DNA of 28,857 nucleotides from CALFMR01 sp035550595 (GTDB lineage Bacteria > Acidobacteriota > Vicinamibacteria > Vicinamibacterales > SCN-69-37), in contig DASZOV010000098.1 in assembly GCA_035550595.1 (NCBI GenBank), positions 1 through 28,857 of the forward strand, written 5' to 3'. This document shows, one piece after another, positions 1 to 8,068 of this stretch. The translations under genes were made by a program, and so were the position numbers. Every line of letters starts with the position of its first letter. The stretch's first letter is position 1. The notes beneath the pieces are model-generated. The model saw only the letters and a list, made by a program, of their open reading frames with translations. It was not told the DNA's origin and did not search any database.

Positions 1-1108
1 GGCCCGCGTCGCCGAGCGTCTCGCGCGCGGCGCGCGCGGCCTCGGCCTGCGCGCGGCGCGTCTCGGCTGCCGGCTCGCGCCGCGCCGAGAGCGCGTCGAC
101 CTCGGCGGCCATGGCCTCGGCCTGACGCGCGAGGTCCTGCATCTGCTGCCGGTCGAACTGGATCTGCTGCTGGCCGCGGCCAATCTCGAGATCGAGCGCG
201 TGCGCGCGCTCGCGCGACGCCGTCGACGCGGCTTCTGCCTCGGCGAGCCCGAGACGCATGGCCTCGATCGCCGTCTCGAGCTCAGCCACGTGCGCGGCCG
301 CCGCGGCTTCGCGCGCGCGGCCGTCGGCCAGCCGCGACTCGACGCTCGCGAGCTCGCGCGAGAGCGCGTCGTGACGCCGCGCAATCTGCACGCGCTCCCA
401 CGCGCGCAGTTCCTCGCGCAGCCGCTTGTAGCGCTGCGCGCGCGCCGCCTGCCGTCGCAGGGCGCCGCGCTGCTTCTCCACTTCGAAGATGATGTCGTCG
501 ACGCGCGTGAGGTTCTGCTGCGCGGCCTCGAGCTTCAGCTCGGCCGATCGCCGACGCGACTTGTACTTCGTCACGCCAGCCGCTTCCTCGATCAGCATCC
601 GCCGCTCGGCGGGACGCGACGACAGAATCTGGCCGATCTTCCCCTGCTCGATGACGGCGTACGCCTTGACGCCGAGTCCCGAGTCCATCAGGAGATCGGT
701 CACGTCACGGAGGCGGCACACTTCGCCGTCGATGAGGTACTCGCTCTCGCCCGATCGATACAGCCGGCGGCCGATCTCGACGTTGCGCGTGATGAGCGGT
801 CCGGGCGGCGCTTCGGGACCGTCGCCGCCGTGCAACACGGCCTGCGCGACGTCGGCGAGCTTCAGGCGCACCTCGGCGGTCGCCGTCGGCTTGCGCGCGT
901 CGCTGCCGTTGAAGATCACGTCCTCCATGCGCTCGCCGCGGAGGCTCTTGGCGCTCTGCTCGCCGAGCACCCACGTGATCGCGTCGACGACGTTGCTCTT
1001 GCCGCAGCCGTTCGGCCCGACAATGGCCGTCACGCCGTCGTCGAAGCCCAGCTCGGCGCGGTCAGGAAAGCTCTTGAATCCAGCGATGTGCAGCCTGGAA
1101 AGTCGCAT
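1..1108 (-). CDS. smc: Chromosome segregation ATPase SMC, N-terminal part (cut by window edge)
   Basis: SMC ATPases form a DNA-embracing ring with ScpA and ScpB and organise the chromosome. The reading frame starts with ATG at 1108 and stays open to base 1, giving about 369 residues of a protein that is usually near 1,200. The start MRLSRLHIAGFKSFPD is typical of the family. Walker A, GPNGCGKSN, is at residues 31-39. The conserved segment GLGVKAYAVIEQGKIGQIL is near 144-162 and EEAAGVTKYKSRR near 174-186. From about residue 187 the sequence becomes the Arg/Glu/Ala-rich first coiled coil. No clear ribosome binding site precedes the ATG. It lies 157 bases downstream of the S41 peptidase on the same strand, with a hairpin between, so it may be separately expressed. 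The hinge, second coil and Walker B half are outside the window. Confidence 0.96.
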   Translation of the reverse strand, partial: MRLSRLHIAGFKSFPDRAELGFDDGVTAIVGPNGCGKSNVVDAITWVLGEQSAKSLRGERMEDVIFNGSDARKPTATAEVRLKLADVAQAVLHGGDGPEAPPGPLITRNVEIGRRLYRSGESEYLIDGEVCRLRDVTDLLMDSGLGVKAYAVIEQGKIGQILSSRPAERRMLIEEAAGVTKYKSRRRSAELKLEAAQQNLTRVDDIIFEVEKQRGALRRQAARAQRYKRLREELRAWERVQIARRHDALSRELASVESRLADGRAREAAAAAHVAELETAIEAMRLGLAEAEAASTASRERAHALDLEIGRGQQQIQFDRQQMQDLARQAEAMAAEVDALSARREPAAETRRAQAEAARAARETLGDAG

Positions 1109-1220
1109 GAATGGCGTTGATGGGACGCGGCTTGGCGGCCTCGGCCTCGCCGGGCGGGCGTCCCCAGCCGCTGGCGCCGCCCGGGAGGGCGAATGACGGC
1201 GCCAGTCTAACAAGCACCAT

Positions 1221-1250
1221 TTGGCGGGGCAAGCGAAAACCCCGCCCCAA
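1221..1250. terminator. GC-rich hairpin between S41 peptidase and smc
   Basis: TTGGCGGGG at 1221-1229 pairs with CCCCGCC plus CCAA at 1240-1250 across a 10-base loop. It lies 16 bases beyond the stop of the S41 peptidase gene. No T-run follows it on the minus strand (AAATGG follows), so it may be a weak terminator, an mRNA 3'-end stabiliser, or neither. The rest of the 1109-1265 gap shows nothing recognisable. Confidence 0.4.
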
Positions 1251-1265
1251 GATGTTGGGCGTGCG

Positions 1266-2906
1266 CTATCCCTGCGGCGGAAGCGCGAGCAACTGCTTGG
1301 CCTGGCCGAAGTCGTGGAGCGCGGCCTGGATCTGCGGGTCGACGGCCGAGATGTAATGCCAGGCTTCCTCGACCCCGAACAGGTCGACGTCGACCTCGAA
1401 GTGGATCATCGCCTTGATGAACGTCCGGTCCGCCTGGAACGCCGCTTCATCGATACGGACGCCGGAACTCTGGAGGTACTGATGGAACTCGTCGACCATG
1501 GCATCGGTGAGCGTCCATCCCGCCGCGACCTTGTGCGTGGCGGCCGAGCGCGAGCCGGGCCGCTCGTCGCCTTCCTTCGTGAACCGCTCCGCGAAGCCGA
1601 CGAACATGCCGCGGCTCGCCATCAGGCGCGAGAACCGCGACGGATCGAAGCCCTGCATGTCGCCCGGCACGAAGTGATCCGGCTCGATGCCGCCCCCGCC
1701 GTAGACCTTGCGTCCGCCGTCGGTGTACTTGAGCTCGGACGCCTCGTGCGGGTGCTCGCCGGTCTGGTCGCGCAGCACGTAGGTCTGGTAGTCGTCGAAG
1801 GTCGCATCCCACGGCCGCTGAATCATGCGGCCGCTCGGCGTGTAGTACCGGCCCGTCGTGAGCGCGAGGCCGGCGCCGTCGGTGATCGGGTACACCGACT
1901 GCACGAGCGCTTTACCGAACGTCGTCTCGCCGACGATGAAGCCGCGATCGTGATCCTGCATGGCGCCGGTGACGATTTCCGATGCGCTCGCGCTGCGCCG
2001 GTTGACGAGCACGATGAGCGGCACGTCGGTGACCGGCCCGGTCTGGCGCACGCGGTAGTCTTCGTCTGAGTTGGGAATCCGGCCGCGCGTGTAGACGACC
2101 ATCTGCCCGCGCTTGAGGAAATGGCTGGCCACGGCAATGGCCTGGTCGAGCGGCCCGCCGGGGTTCTCGCGCAGATCCAGGACGAGCCGCTGCAAGCCCG
2201 CTTTCTGCAGCTTCGCGATGGCCACGTCCAGCTCGTCGCTCGTCGTCTCGGAGAACTCCTGGATGCGGACGTAGCCGGTGCCGGGCTCGATCATGAACGA
2301 GGTCGGCACGCTCGGCATCGTGATCTCGTCGCGCGCGACCGTGAGCGGAATGAGCTGTTCGAGACCGGGGCGCCGGATGCTGATGTTGACCGTCGTGCCC
2401 TTCGGCCCTTTCACCTTCTTGACGACGTCCTCGGTCGTCCAGCCGCGGGCGTCTTCGTCTTCGACCTTCGCGATGATGTCGCCGCGCCGGATGCCGGCCT
2501 TGTAGGCGGGCGATCCCTCGAACAGCGACTCGACCGTGACGTCGTCGCCGACGCGCATGATGCGGATGCCGATGCCGTAGTACCGGCCTTCCTGCCGCTC
2601 CTGCATCGCCGCGAATTCCTGCGGCGTGAAGAAGCTCGAGTGCGGGTCGAGCGTACGCAGCATGCCGTCGATCGAGTCGTAGACGAGCGCTTCGGTGCCG
2701 CAGACGCCGGGCGTCGCGCATCGCTTGTCGAGCGGCTCGACGTACTGCTGCTCGATGGCGGCGAGCGCCGCCGTGTAGATGCGATAGCGCGCGTCGGCGC
2801 GGTCCTGCATGCGCGCGGTCGCCGTGCCGCAGACGATGCCGATCGCCGTGGCGAGCACGGCCGCGACGGCGGCCGACGGCACGCGCGAAGTCCCCGTCCT
2901 CTTCAT
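1266..2906 (-). CDS. S41-family C-terminal processing peptidase (CtpA/Prc type)
   Basis: A periplasmic serine protease of 546 residues that would trim or degrade exported proteins from their C-termini. Residues 12-30 form a hydrophobic signal or anchor segment. A PDZ domain spans roughly 105-190 (YYGIGI, SPAYKAGIRRGDIIAKV). The peptidase core follows, with LVLDLRENPGG at 241-251. Catalytic Ser307 lies in RRSASASEIVTGAMQD and Lys332 in TFGKALVQ, with Gln336 four residues later. The 25-residue Ser-Lys spacing matches the Ser/Lys/Gln triad of Bacillus CtpB. ATG at 2906 is preceded by GTGAGG at a short distance, which supports the start. It begins 7 bases after the tatC stop, so it is probably cotranscribed with tatA-tatC. 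The C-terminal extension beyond the core (about 370-546) is longer than in small CtpA proteins and has no recognised domain. Confidence 0.95.
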   Translation of the reverse strand: MKRTGTSRVPSAAVAAVLATAIGIVCGTATARMQDRADARYRIYTAALAAIEQQYVEPLDKRCATPGVCGTEALVYDSIDGMLRTLDPHSSFFTPQEFAAMQERQEGRYYGIGIRIMRVGDDVTVESLFEGSPAYKAGIRRGDIIAKVEDEDARGWTTEDVVKKVKGPKGTTVNISIRRPGLEQLIPLTVARDEITMPSVPTSFMIEPGTGYVRIQEFSETTSDELDVAIAKLQKAGLQRLVLDLRENPGGPLDQAIAVASHFLKRGQMVVYTRGRIPNSDEDYRVRQTGPVTDVPLIVLVNRRSASASEIVTGAMQDHDRGFIVGETTFGKALVQSVYPITDGAGLALTTGRYYTPSGRMIQRPWDATFDDYQTYVLRDQTGEHPHEASELKYTDGGRKVYGGGGIEPDHFVPGDMQGFDPSRFSRLMASRGMFVGFAERFTKEGDERPGSRSAATHKVAAGWTLTDAMVDEFHQYLQSSGVRIDEAAFQADRTFIKAMIHFEVDVDLFGVEEAWHYISAVDPQIQAALHDFGQAKQLLALPPQG

Positions 2907-2913
2907 CGATGCC

Positions 2914-3711
2914 TCACGCTTCTTTCGGTTCTTTCGGCGTTTTCTTGCCGAACAGCCAGGCCACGCCGATGCTGATGACGTAGAGCACGAGCATGGGCGC
3001 GGCGAAGACGGTCTGCGTCACGACGTCCTGCGACGGCGTGACGACGGCCGCGATGATGAAGATCGCGAGCACGGCGTACTTGATGTGCCGCACGAGGAAC
3101 CGCGCGTTGACGATGCCGAACCGGGCCAGGAAGAAGACGACCATCGGCATCTGGAACACGAGGCCCGTGCCGAGCACCGTGTAGACGTAGAAGGCGAACG
3201 TGTCGTCGAGCGTGGCCAGGAACTTGACGTTCTCGATCTGGTAGCTGGCGAAGAACTGCCACATCATCGGGAACGCCACGAAGTGCGCGAAGGCGGCGCC
3301 CGCGAAGAACAAGAGCGACGAGCAGATCACGAACGGGACGACGACGCGCTTCTCGTTCTTGTAGAGGCCCGGCGCGACGAACAGCCAGAGCTGGCAGAAG
3401 ATGAACGGCGCGGCCACGATGAGCGCGGCCACGCCGGACACCTTCAGGCTGAACATGAAGCCGGAGGTCGGCGCGCTGTAGATGAGCGACCCGCCGTTCG
3501 ACTGGAAGTACGACGTCAGGTACCGGAACATCGGTTCCCAGAACCAGAACGTCACCGCGAAGCACCCGGCGAGCGCCCACAACGAATAGATCAACCGGCG
3601 GCGCAGTTCGTCCAGGTGCTCGAGGAAGCTCATCCTCGCCTGGCCTTCGACCTCGCTGTCGGTGGCGTCGAATTCGTCGTCGGCCGCGAACTCAGGAGAA
3701 CGTGTCGTCAT
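2914..3711 (-). CDS. tatC: Twin-arginine translocase subunit TatC
   Basis: TatC is the membrane core of the Tat system; it binds twin-arginine signal peptides and works with TatA to export folded proteins. The 265-residue protein has the family hallmark MSFLEHLDELRRRLIYS at about 27-43, followed by six hydrophobic segments. Further recognisable segments are LVAPGLYKNEKR on the second periplasmic/cytoplasmic turn and VTPSQDVVTQ before the last helices. Length is normal, with an acidic 26-residue N-terminal extension before the core motif and a Lys-rich tail. It follows tatA by 32 bases and precedes the S41 peptidase by 7 bases. No strong ribosome binding site is seen before the ATG at 3711. 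Confidence 0.97.
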   Translation of the reverse strand: MTTRSPEFAADDEFDATDSEVEGQARMSFLEHLDELRRRLIYSLWALAGCFAVTFWFWEPMFRYLTSYFQSNGGSLIYSAPTSGFMFSLKVSGVAALIVAAPFIFCQLWLFVAPGLYKNEKRVVVPFVICSSLLFFAGAAFAHFVAFPMMWQFFASYQIENVKFLATLDDTFAFYVYTVLGTGLVFQMPMVVFFLARFGIVNARFLVRHIKYAVLAIFIIAAVVTPSQDVVTQTVFAAPMLVLYVISIGVAWLFGKKTPKEPKEA

Positions 3712-3743
3712 GGCGGCCCGATCGGAAGGGCGTCGAACACACG

Positions 3744-4046
3744 CTAGGCGTGGTCGGCGTTGCGCGCGACCGTGTCATCGGCGAGCGACGGGGCGGCAGG
3801 TGCAGGTGCCGCGGCCTCGGCCGCGGCGGTGGTCGTCGCGACGGCCGGCGGGGTGAGGACGGCCGCCTTCCGTTCTTCGTTCCTGATTTCGTCGTCGAGC
3901 GTGCTCCGCAGCTCGTTCGACGCACGTTTGAATTCCGCCAGACTCTTGCCCAGCGACCGCCCCAATTCGGGCAGCTTGCGGGGACCAAACACGATCAAGG
4001 CGACGATGAAGATGACAATGAGTTCGGGAACGCCAAGAGGACCCAT
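3744..4046 (-). CDS. tatA: Twin-arginine translocase subunit TatA/TatB family
   Basis: TatA-type proteins oligomerise to form the export passage of the Tat system. The 100-residue protein has a short N-terminal membrane helix (LIVIFIVALIVFG, about 9-21), the FGPRKLPELGRSLGKSL hinge and amphipathic helix (20-36), then an Ala/Pro-rich low-complexity tail from about 65. GVPELIVI with a Glu in the helix is typical of TatA/B. A good ribosome binding site, AAGGAG, lies 6 bases before the ATG. It is the first gene of the tatA-tatC-S41 run. A separate TatB is not in the window, so this could be a dual-function TatA or a TatB-like protein. Confidence 0.93.
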   Translation of the reverse strand: MGPLGVPELIVIFIVALIVFGPRKLPELGRSLGKSLAEFKRASNELRSTLDDEIRNEERKAAVLTPPAVATTTAAAEAAAPAPAAPSLADDTVARNADHA

Positions 4047-4052
4047 GAGCCG

Positions 4053-4083
4053 CTCCTTACACGCTGACTGGAAAACCAGTATA
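4053..4083 (-). promoter_or_regulatory. tatA ribosome binding site and possible -10 box
   Basis: On the minus strand TATACT (4083-4078) resembles a sigma-70 -10 box and AAGGAG (4058-4053) is a strong Shine-Dalgarno sequence 6 bases before tatA. No good -35 box is seen 16-18 bases upstream, so the promoter call is tentative while the ribosome site is firm. Confidence 0.5.
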
Positions 4084-4149
4084 CCGTGTCCCGCCGGCGG
4101 TCGTGCCGCGGATCACTGTGGGAAAAAGACGCCAACTCCTCTGTTTGCG

Positions 4150-4178
4150 TTGACTTGACCTGGATCGATTACTACCAT
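4150..4178 (+). promoter_or_regulatory. Sigma-70-like promoter of the OmpA-family gene, with structured leader
   Basis: TTGACT (4150-4155) and TACCAT (4173-4178) are separated by exactly 17 bases, matching the housekeeping consensus at 5/6 and 4/6 positions. Transcription would begin near 4185, leaving a leader of about 80 bases before the ATG at 4264. The leader contains two GGGCCC words (about 4187-4203) and an imperfect hairpin, TGCATCCACC with GGTGGGTTGCA (about 4210-4237), that could affect translation. Confidence 0.6.
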
Positions 4179-4263
4179 GGCTGACAGGGCCCGTTGTGGG
4201 GCCCGGATGTTGCATCCACCGGCCGCGGTGGGTTGCACCACCTCTCAAGGATTGGATACCTAC

Positions 4264-5988
4264 ATGAAGAGACTGGTTGGAGTTGGCGTTTTGGGCGCAG
4301 TCGCCCTCACCCTTTCGACGACGGTCTTCGCACAAGAGACAGGGACGCCCCCCCAGCCGTCCTCCACTCCGGCCGCGACCGACGAAGCGGCTACGCGCTC
4401 GGCGACGACCACCGTCTCGGGCACGACCGGCATCTGGTTCGTGCCGACCGCCGAAGTGCTACCGGCCAACAAATGGTCGGTGTCCTTCTATCGCACCAAC
4501 ATCGACGACGGGCAGGGATTCACCGACATCTCGACGTTTCCCGCGACCTTCGCCGTAGGCATCGCCAACCGCGCGGAGATCTTCGGGAGTTGGGCGCTCG
4601 TCACGCGCATCGACCGCGACACGCGTCCGCTCTTCTTCGAGCCGGCCGATGACGCCGGCGGCGTGGGCGGCGGCCTCGTCGTCGACTATCCGCTCGTGCG
4701 TGGGCCGTGGACCGGCAACAAGCTCGGCGACCTGACGGTCGGCGGCAAGGTCAACGTCTACGGCGTGGGTGGCCCGGTGGGTGTGGCCGTGCGGGCCATG
4801 GCCAAGTTGCCCACGGGCGACGACGACGCGGGCGTCTCGACCGGCAAGACGGACTTCCAGGTCGACGGCATCGTGTCCGGCTACACGCCGTTCGCCGAGC
4901 TGTCCGGCTACGGCGGCGTGATCGTCCGCGGCAATCCCGAGGGGTACGACCTGACGAACGGCCTGCGGTGGGGCGTCGGCGCCGCGTTCCCGCAGCGTTA
5001 CAGCCTCGGCCTGCACATCACGGCCGAACTGTTCGGCGAGCAGTACTTCGACAACGAGATCACGGCGCCCGCCGGTCTGGTCGGCGACGACGGCTCGCTC
5101 GTGCCCGTGACGACGCGCATCAGGAATCCGGTGGTCGCCTCGCTCGGCCTGACGTGGACGGCACCCAACGGGTTCTTCATCGGCGGCGCGGGAAGCTGGA
5201 ACGTCCACATGGACAACCGCGAGACGGTCGGGTTCCCCAACACGCCGAAGGACGACAAGGGCCTGCAGATCCGCATCGGCTTCCATCCGGGTGTCCGCCG
5301 CGGTCCGGCGCGTGAAGAGATGGCGCAAACGCCGCCTCCGCCCGCTCCAGCGCCCGCTCCCGAGCCGGCGAACCGTCCGCCGACCGTTCGCGCGACGTGC
5401 GATCCCTGCACGGTCGAAATCGGCAAGACGGCCACCGTCACCGCCGACGCGCAGGATCCGGATGGCGATCCGCTGACCTATCAGTGGACCGCACCGGCCG
5501 GCACACTGACGAGCCCGACGAGCCGGCAGACGCCGTGGACCGCACCGCAGCAGGAAGGGCCGGTGCCCTTCACCGTGACCGTCAACGACGGCAAGGGCGG
5601 CACGGCCAGCGCCAACGTCACGATCCAGGTGACGCGCCCGGTGCAGAAGCAGTACACCTTCGAGGACGTGCACTTCGAGTTCGACCGCTACACGCTGCGG
5701 CCCGATGCGCTGCAGATCCTCGACGGCGCCGTGACGGCGATGCAGGAAGACGCCACGCTGCGGCTGACGATCGAAGGCCACACCTGCAACATCGGCACGG
5801 CCGAGTACAACCTGGCGCTCGGCGAACGCCGCGCCACGGCCGTCCGCGACTACCTGGTGAGCCGCGGCATCGCCGCCGACCGCCTGACGACGGTCAGCTA
5901 CGGCGAGGAACGGCCGAAGTACGACAACTCGCGTGAAGAAACGCGCCGGCTGAACCGCCGGGCGGCGTTGGTCGTGACGCTGCAGTAG
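4264..5988 (+). CDS. OmpA-family outer-membrane protein with Ig/PKD-like linker domain
   Basis: A predicted 574-residue envelope protein that anchors the outer membrane to peptidoglycan. The ATG at 4264 is chosen because it begins a clean signal peptide (MKRLVGVGVLGAVALTLSTT, cleavage likely after VFA-Q at 23); the frame is open back to 4177 but that extension lacks signal features. Residues about 40-330 look like a beta-barrel: many Gly-flanked alternating strands. A Pro-rich linker (PPPPAPAPAPEP) leads to an Ig/PKD-like domain with DAQDPDGDPLTYQWTAP. The last 113 residues (462-574) are an OmpA peptidoglycan-binding domain (VHFEFDRYTLRPDA, EGHTCNIGTAEYNLALGERR, ETRRLNRRAALVV). It stands alone between divergent tatA and convergent proS, and ends at a strong terminator. 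The OmpA-C domain is certain; the barrel is inference. Confidence 0.93.
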   Translation: MKRLVGVGVLGAVALTLSTTVFAQETGTPPQPSSTPAATDEAATRSATTTVSGTTGIWFVPTAEVLPANKWSVSFYRTNIDDGQGFTDISTFPATFAVGIANRAEIFGSWALVTRIDRDTRPLFFEPADDAGGVGGGLVVDYPLVRGPWTGNKLGDLTVGGKVNVYGVGGPVGVAVRAMAKLPTGDDDAGVSTGKTDFQVDGIVSGYTPFAELSGYGGVIVRGNPEGYDLTNGLRWGVGAAFPQRYSLGLHITAELFGEQYFDNEITAPAGLVGDDGSLVPVTTRIRNPVVASLGLTWTAPNGFFIGGAGSWNVHMDNRETVGFPNTPKDDKGLQIRIGFHPGVRRGPAREEMAQTPPPPAPAPAPEPANRPPTVRATCDPCTVEIGKTATVTADAQDPDGDPLTYQWTAPAGTLTSPTSRQTPWTAPQQEGPVPFTVTVNDGKGGTASANVTIQVTRPVQKQYTFEDVHFEFDRYTLRPDALQILDGAVTAMQEDATLRLTIEGHTCNIGTAEYNLALGERRATAVRDYLVSRGIAADRLTTVSYGEERPKYDNSREETRRLNRRAALVVTLQ

Positions 5989-6006
5989 AAAGCTGCAACT
6001 CGAAAG

Positions 6007-6053
6007 AAACGGGCCCGGGCGTTCTCACAGAACGCCCGGGCCCGTTTTCTTTT
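6007..6053. terminator. Bidirectional rho-independent terminator between the OmpA-family gene and proS
   Basis: A perfect 19-base inverted repeat, AAACGGGCCCGGGCGTTCT at 6007-6025 and its complement at 6029-6047, closes a CAC loop. TTTTCTTTTT follows on the plus strand. On the minus strand the exit reads GTTTCTTTCG, a weaker T-rich tract. It sits between two convergent genes and can serve both. Confidence 0.93.
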
Positions 6054-6069
6054 TGCTGTGAGACCTTGC

Positions 6070-7869
6070 TCAGTCCTTCGCGATCTTCGCGTCTTCGCGC
6101 GAGGCATTCCCCACCGAGGCCTTCTCCGCGAACGCCCGCACCGCGTCGACCAGCTCTGATGGCGGCACCTTCCAGACGTCCTTCGTGCGCCGGTCGCGCA
6201 GTTCGACGACGCCTTCCTTCAATCCCTTCGCGCCGACGACGACACGTAGGGGCATGCCGAGCAGATCGGCGTCCTTGAACTTCACACCGGGGCTGAGGCC
6301 GGGGCGATCGTCGCGCAGCACGTCGAAGCCCGCGGCCTCGAGTGCGCGTTCGGCTTCGGCCGCGGCGTCCGCGATCTCCGCCTTCCCGCCATCGAGGCTG
6401 AGCACGTGCACGTGGAAGGGCGCGACGGCCCACGGCCAAATGATGCCGTCCTCGTCGTAGTTCTGCTCGAGAACCGCGGCAATCGTCCGCGTGATGCCGA
6501 TGCCGTAGCAGCCCATGATCATCGGCTGCTCCTGGCCGGCCTCGTCGAGGAAGACGCACGCCATCGGCTTCGAGTACTTCGTGCCGAGCTTGAAGACCTG
6601 TCCGACCTCGATCCCGCGAAACGCCTGATACGTGCCGAGACCGCAGCGAACGCACGTGTCGCCTTCGCGCGCGAGGCGGAGATCGAAAAATCCCGCGAGC
6701 GTCGGCAGATCGCGATCCGGCTTGAGGCCGAAGTGATGCGCGCCGTCGCGGTTGCCGCCGCACGTCAGGTTGTGCGCGCCTTCGAGACTGGCGTCGACGT
6801 AGACCGGCAGATCGAGGCCAATCGGACCGATGAAGCCCGAGCGTGCGCCGGCCAACTGTTCGGCCTCTTCGATCGGCATGAGATCGAGGCCGTCGGCTTC
6901 GAGGACGGCGCGGATCTTCGCCGGGTTCGGTTCGTGATCGGCGCGCAGGACGACGACGGCGTCCCACGTCCGATCGCCGCGCGTCGCGCGATAGACGTAG
7001 CACTTCGTCGCGTGATCGAGCGGCAGGCCGTCGGGATGATCGGCGTCGCGGAACGCGCGAACCTGCGCGTCGGTCGCGACGATGCCAGGCGTCTGGAAGT
7101 GCTCACGCTGGAGCGGCAGCACGGGCTCGCCGGCGTACGGATACGGCAGCCGCGGCGCCGCGGTCTTCTCGACGTTCGACGTGTACTCGCACGCGTCGCA
7201 ACTGAGAATGGCGTCTTCCCCGCTGCCGGCGAGGACGTGAAACTCGTGCGTGAAGCTGCCGCCGATGGCGCCGCTGTCGGCTTCGACCGGCCGGAACCGC
7301 ACGCCGAGCCGGCGGAAGATGCGCGAATAAGCTTCGAACATCTGCCAATACCCCCGGTCCGCGTCCTCGTCGGTCGCGTGGAACGAATAGCCGTCCTTCA
7401 TCACGAACTCGCGTCCGCGCATCAGGCCGAAGCGCGGACGGATCTCGTCGCGGAACTTCGTCTGGATCTGATAGAGGTTCATCGGGAGCTGCTTGTAGCT
7501 CTTGACGTGCCGGCGCACGACGTCGGTGACGACCTCCTCGTGCGTGGGGCCGAGGCAGAACTCCGCGTCCTTGCGATCGTGGAGGCGCAGGAGTTCCTTC
7601 CCGTAGAACTGCCAGCGGCCGCTCTCCTCCCACAGCTCCTTCGGTTGGACGACGGGCATCAGCAGTTCCTGGCACCCGTCGCGATCGAGCTCTTCGCGTA
7701 CGATGCGCTCGAACTTGCGAATCGCGCGCAGGGCCAGCGGCAGATAGTCGTAGATGCCGGCAGCGACCTTCTGGATCATGCCCGCGCGCAGCATGAGCTG
7801 CTGGCTGACCGTGTCAGCGTCGCGCGGAGCTTCACGATACGTGGTAATGAGGAGCGTGGACTGGATCAT
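6070..7869 (-). CDS. proS: Prolyl-tRNA synthetase (bacterial type with editing insertion)
   Basis: Charges tRNA-Pro with proline in the cytoplasm. The 599-residue protein is the long bacterial form. Class II motif 2 is FRDEIRPRFGLMRGREFVMK (about 138-157) and motif 3 is GCYGIGITR near 443-451. The editing insertion between motifs 2 and 3 includes KCYVYR and related blocks (about 225-400). The anticodon-binding domain is the last 120 residues (VGAKGLKEGVVELRDR). ATG at 7869 begins MIQSTLLITTYREAPRDAD, the expected N-terminus. The final residues NASREDAKIAKD are not family sequence: they are encoded by a CTTCGCG-octamer repeat (6074-6105) that supplies the tail and stop codon. It lies downstream of nadB, 199 bases away. 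Confidence 0.97.
   Translation of the reverse strand: MIQSTLLITTYREAPRDADTVSQQLMLRAGMIQKVAAGIYDYLPLALRAIRKFERIVREELDRDGCQELLMPVVQPKELWEESGRWQFYGKELLRLHDRKDAEFCLGPTHEEVVTDVVRRHVKSYKQLPMNLYQIQTKFRDEIRPRFGLMRGREFVMKDGYSFHATDEDADRGYWQMFEAYSRIFRRLGVRFRPVEADSGAIGGSFTHEFHVLAGSGEDAILSCDACEYTSNVEKTAAPRLPYPYAGEPVLPLQREHFQTPGIVATDAQVRAFRDADHPDGLPLDHATKCYVYRATRGDRTWDAVVVLRADHEPNPAKIRAVLEADGLDLMPIEEAEQLAGARSGFIGPIGLDLPVYVDASLEGAHNLTCGGNRDGAHHFGLKPDRDLPTLAGFFDLRLAREGDTCVRCGLGTYQAFRGIEVGQVFKLGTKYSKPMACVFLDEAGQEQPMIMGCYGIGITRTIAAVLEQNYDEDGIIWPWAVAPFHVHVLSLDGGKAEIADAAAEAERALEAAGFDVLRDDRPGLSPGVKFKDADLLGMPLRVVVGAKGLKEGVVELRDRRTKDVWKVPPSELVDAVRAFAEKASVGNASREDAKIAKD
6074..6105. repeat. CTTCGCG-octamer repeat inside the 3' end of proS
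   Basis: Three near-tandem CTTCGCG units followed by CGAGGC. The same array occurs at 8029-8060, 8073-8104, 15843-15872, 23113-23170, 25842-25870 (inverted), 27433-27463 (inverted), 27554-27612 and 28124-28195. This copy overlaps the proS stop and encodes its last residues. Confidence 0.85.
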
Positions 7870-7890
7870 CGGTTCTCGCGTGAAGGCTGG

Positions 7891-8060
7891 TCAGTCATCT
7901 TTTTTGCCGTAGCGTTGGGGCCCCACCCCCAACGCTACGGCGCTTCGCCGCCCTCGCTAACGCTCGGGGGCTCGCGGTGTCATCTTTACTTAAGGGGCGG
8001 CCACTGGGCCGCCCCTTACAACTATCTGTCCTTCGCGATCTTCGCGCCTTCGCGTGAGGC
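7891..8060. repeat. Repeat cluster between nadB and proS: palindrome, second hairpin, octamer array
   Basis: The 199-base gap is almost wholly repeats. 7891-7987 is a copy of a roughly 90-base element starting CAGTCATCTT and ending GGCTCGCGGTGTCATC; its core is a perfect 14-base stem, CCGTAGCGTTGGGG (7907-7920) with its complement at 7927-7940. 7991-8018 is a second perfect hairpin, TAAGGGGCGGCC (12 bases) around ACTG, related to the TGTAGGGGCG hairpins at 22693 and 28015. 8029-8060 is a CTTCGCG-octamer array, repeated at 8073-8104 inside the nadB end. No proS promoter is obvious outside these repeats. Confidence 0.85.
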
Positions 8061-8068
8061 CTCTGTCC

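Noticed and set aside
200..2975. Long plus-strand open frames across 200-1120, 1221-2069 and 2121-2975
   Set aside because: They are antisense shadows of smc and the S41 peptidase; Arg/Ala/Asp-rich with no domains, a usual effect of high GC.
4459..5781. 440-residue minus-strand frame opposite the OmpA-family gene
   Set aside because: Arg/Val/Asp-rich shadow; the plus-strand OmpA domain and signal peptide are clear.
7991..8018. Rho-independent terminator of nadB
   Set aside because: Perfect hairpin, but no T-run on either side and the same hairpin type occurs upstream of the ABC gene, so it is better called a repeat.
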